From the NCBI GenBank assembly GCA_030123585.1, contig CP126120.1, forward strand, positions 372,001 to 436,000: 64,000 nt of DNA, in the 5' to 3' direction. The notes under the pieces were generated by a model. It was not told the origin of the DNA and ran no database searches. It saw nothing but the letters and a program-made list of their open reading frames with translations. A program made the position numbers and the translations under genes. Shown here in pieces: positions 62,569 to 64,000 of this stretch (position 1 is the stretch's first letter; the number at the start of each line of letters is the position of its first letter). The stretch is from Rhodanobacteraceae bacterium. Lineage in GTDB: Bacteria; Pseudomonadota; Gammaproteobacteria; Xanthomonadales; Rhodanobacteraceae.

Positions 62569-63903
62569 TCACGATGCGTTCAGCCATGCGGGACGTGTCC
62601 AGTGCGGGCGCGCGCCGCCGGTATCGAAAATCATCGCGCCGCGCCCGCTGGTCCACATATCGGCGACCGCGATCAATTCCGCGCCCGCGTAAATCAGGGG
62701 GCAGCGCTCGCGCACCCACGGCGGGACCCGCGCCTGCTGGAACAGGTCGCGCACTTCGCGCGTGTGCGCATCGCCCGCGGGCTTGATGCGCTCGCCGCCG
62801 CGGCGGAAGCGCACGACCAGCAGCGGTTCGAACCGCATGCCGTCCGCCCGAACGGAGGCCCGATCCGCGGCTTCGAGCGTCAGCGTGCCGCAGTCATGGG
62901 GCAGTGCGAGCGGCGTGCCGTCCCACACGGTTTGCCACGGTCCCGGCGCCGATGCCAACGGCGGCGTGGCGTGCAGGCGTCGGTCCCACACGCGCACTTC
63001 GGTTCCGCGCCAGGCGATTAGGGGTACGCGATCGTCCGCCGCGTGTACGGCTTGCCGCACCAATTCCGCGCGCGACGCGTCGGGCGGGGCAGGCAACCCG
63101 CGTGCGTGCAGCCAGATGTCCAGCACCGGTACGCGCAAGGCGTCCGGCAGCGCCAGCCAGCCGGACGCATCCAGCGTATCCGCATCGCGCCGCAAGCCTT
63201 CGAACGCCGCGCGCGCCTGGCCGTCGATGTAATCGGCCGCGGCGCGGCACAGCTTCGCCGCGTGCAGGATCGAGGCCGCGGCATTCGGCCAGTGCTGCGT
63301 GATGCGCGGCAGGATGGAGGTGCGCAGCACGTTGCGAGCGAAGTGCGGATCGGCGTTGGCAGGATCGTCGATGCACGCCAACCCGTGCGCCGCGGTGTAG
63401 TCGCGCAGCGCTGCGCGCGGAACATCCAGCAACGGCCGCCACAGGACGCCGCGACCGAGCGGGCGCAGCGCGCGCATGCCGCCCAGTCCTTCCGGTCCCG
63501 CGCCGCGCAGCAGTTTCAGCAGCACGGTTTCGACCTGGTCGTCGCGATGGTGGGCCAGCGCCAGCCATTCGCCTTCACGCAGCGCTTCGGCGAAGGCCGC
63601 GTGGCGGGCCCGCCGTGCCGCGGCTTCGATGCCTTCGTCGCGTGTGTCGTCCACGCGCACGCGCACCACGGCCAGCGGCACACCGATTGACGTACAGAGC
63701 GCCTTGCAGCGTTCCGCCCATGCGCCGCTGTCCGTGTGCAAGCCATGATCAACATGCAACGCGCGCAGGCTACGCTCACGCGCTTCGGGCACCTGCGCCA
63801 GCGCGTGCAGCAGGGCGGTGGAATCGGGGCCGCCGCTGAAGGCGACGCACAACGCCGGCGGATCGTCCGCGCGCAGCCGTTCGCGCAAGCCTTCCTGCCA
63901 CAT
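62569..63903 (-). CDS. tilS: tRNA(Ile)-lysidine synthase TilS
   Basis: ATP-dependent ligase of 444 residues that attaches lysine to C34 of the CAU-anticodon isoleucine tRNA. The PP-loop motif is AFSGGPDSTALLHAL, followed by LALAHHRDDQVETVLLKLLRG and the linker segment around DPANADPHFARNVLR. The C-terminal domain includes VRFRRGGERIKP and FQQARVPPWVRERCPLIY. The start MWQEGLRERLRADD is preferred to an ATG 69 bases upstream, which would overlap the preceding reading frame. A gene ends four bases upstream on the same strand. Confidence 0.95.
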   Translation of the reverse strand: MWQEGLRERLRADDPPALCVAFSGGPDSTALLHALAQVPEARERSLRALHVDHGLHTDSGAWAERCKALCTSIGVPLAVVRVRVDDTRDEGIEAAARRARHAAFAEALREGEWLALAHHRDDQVETVLLKLLRGAGPEGLGGMRALRPLGRGVLWRPLLDVPRAALRDYTAAHGLACIDDPANADPHFARNVLRTSILPRITQHWPNAAASILHAAKLCRAAADYIDGQARAAFEGLRRDADTLDASGWLALPDALRVPVLDIWLHARGLPAPPDASRAELVRQAVHAADDRVPLIAWRGTEVRVWDRRLHATPPLASAPGPWQTVWDGTPLALPHDCGTLTLEAADRASVRADGMRFEPLLVVRFRRGGERIKPAGDAHTREVRDLFQQARVPPWVRERCPLIYAGAELIAVADMWTSGRGAMIFDTGGARPHWTRPAWLNAS

Positions 63904-63907
63904 CGAC

Positions 63908-64000
63908 TCAACCCTTGCCGGGCTTCGCACGGTTGCGCACGTGCAGGGTCTTGGGCCGTCCTTCGCCGGCACTGCGGCGCTCGACCTCGAACAAGGTCGT
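63908..64000 (-). CDS. C-terminal end of an unidentified protein
   Basis: The last 30 residues of a frame that enters from beyond the window, ending in RPKTLHVRNRAKPGKG and a TGA four bases before tilS. The basic tail is not recognised. In many proteobacteria accA precedes tilS, but this sequence does not look like the AccA C-terminus. The frame is open to the window edge, and co-transcription with tilS is likely. Confidence 0.5.
   Translation of the reverse strand, partial: TTLFEVERRSAGEGRPKTLHVRNRAKPGKG

Noticed and set aside
1..64000. CRISPR arrays, prophage, integrase or insertion-sequence genes
   Set aside because: Looked for direct-repeat/spacer arrays, transposase and integrase motifs by reading; none seen. 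The repeats present are short palindromic or tandem elements.

Overview
The window is a high-GC, densely coding stretch of chromosome from a gammaproteobacterium of the order Xanthomonadales, most likely the family Rhodanobacteraceae or a close relative. The main pointers are the arginine cluster (N-acetylornithine carbamoyltransferase, N-acetylcitrulline deacetylase and a kinase fused to an acetyltransferase), a DksA with a long Lys/Ala-rich N-terminal tail, a FimX-type c-di-GMP receptor and REP-like intergenic repeats. Genus cannot be fixed from the sequence alone. No prophage, insertion sequence, CRISPR array, tRNA or rRNA was seen.

Region by region: 1-9.9 kb holds the start of dapF, a periplasmic D-aminoacylase-like protein, an amino-acid permease, an M61 aminopeptidase, a transglutaminase-like protein, and a compact sdpR-sdpI-hydrolase operon with a perfect palindromic operator. 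9.9-13.6 kb is the housekeeping set ffh, a probable 48-residue membrane protein, rpsP, rimM, trmD and rplS, closed by a strong terminator. 13.7-18.0 kb is an RND efflux pair on the minus strand. 18.3-24.2 kb carries the giant NAD-glutamate dehydrogenase and nadK. 24.2-28.3 kb has fimX and epmB on the minus strand, divergent from efp, the substrate of EpmB. 28.3-33.0 kb has mtaD and the overlapping run ubiG-gph-squalene/phytoene synthase-like-folE2. 33.0-37.9 kb has pyrC, yidD, dksA, sufE and cysS.

38.4-46.1 kb is a complete run of argF', an osmC-like gene, argG, argE', argB (kinase/acetyltransferase fusion), argC and argH, almost all overlapping or abutting. Together they turn glutamate into arginine by the acetylcitrulline route, lacking only the argD step. 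The run is preceded by a leader that looks like a transcription attenuator: a short ORF, an antiterminator that can pair with the terminator arm, and a strong terminator just upstream of argF'.

46.1-64 kb contains a duplicated 102-bp REP-like unit that supplies the argH stop codon, two secreted S9 peptidases, phaB and phaR with an acetate-type permease, MscS and K+ channel genes, a NUDIX hydrolase, an MBL-fold hydrolase, an M28 carboxypeptidase-like protein, an arylamine N-acetyltransferase, a type II NADH dehydrogenase, a His-rich secreted protein and tilS. The many exported peptidases (M61, M28, two S9, transglutaminase-like) together with amino-acid uptake and a large catabolic glutamate dehydrogenase suggest growth on peptides and amino acids. 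No gene-free gap exceeds 300 bases; the longer gaps hold the repeats and signals listed.
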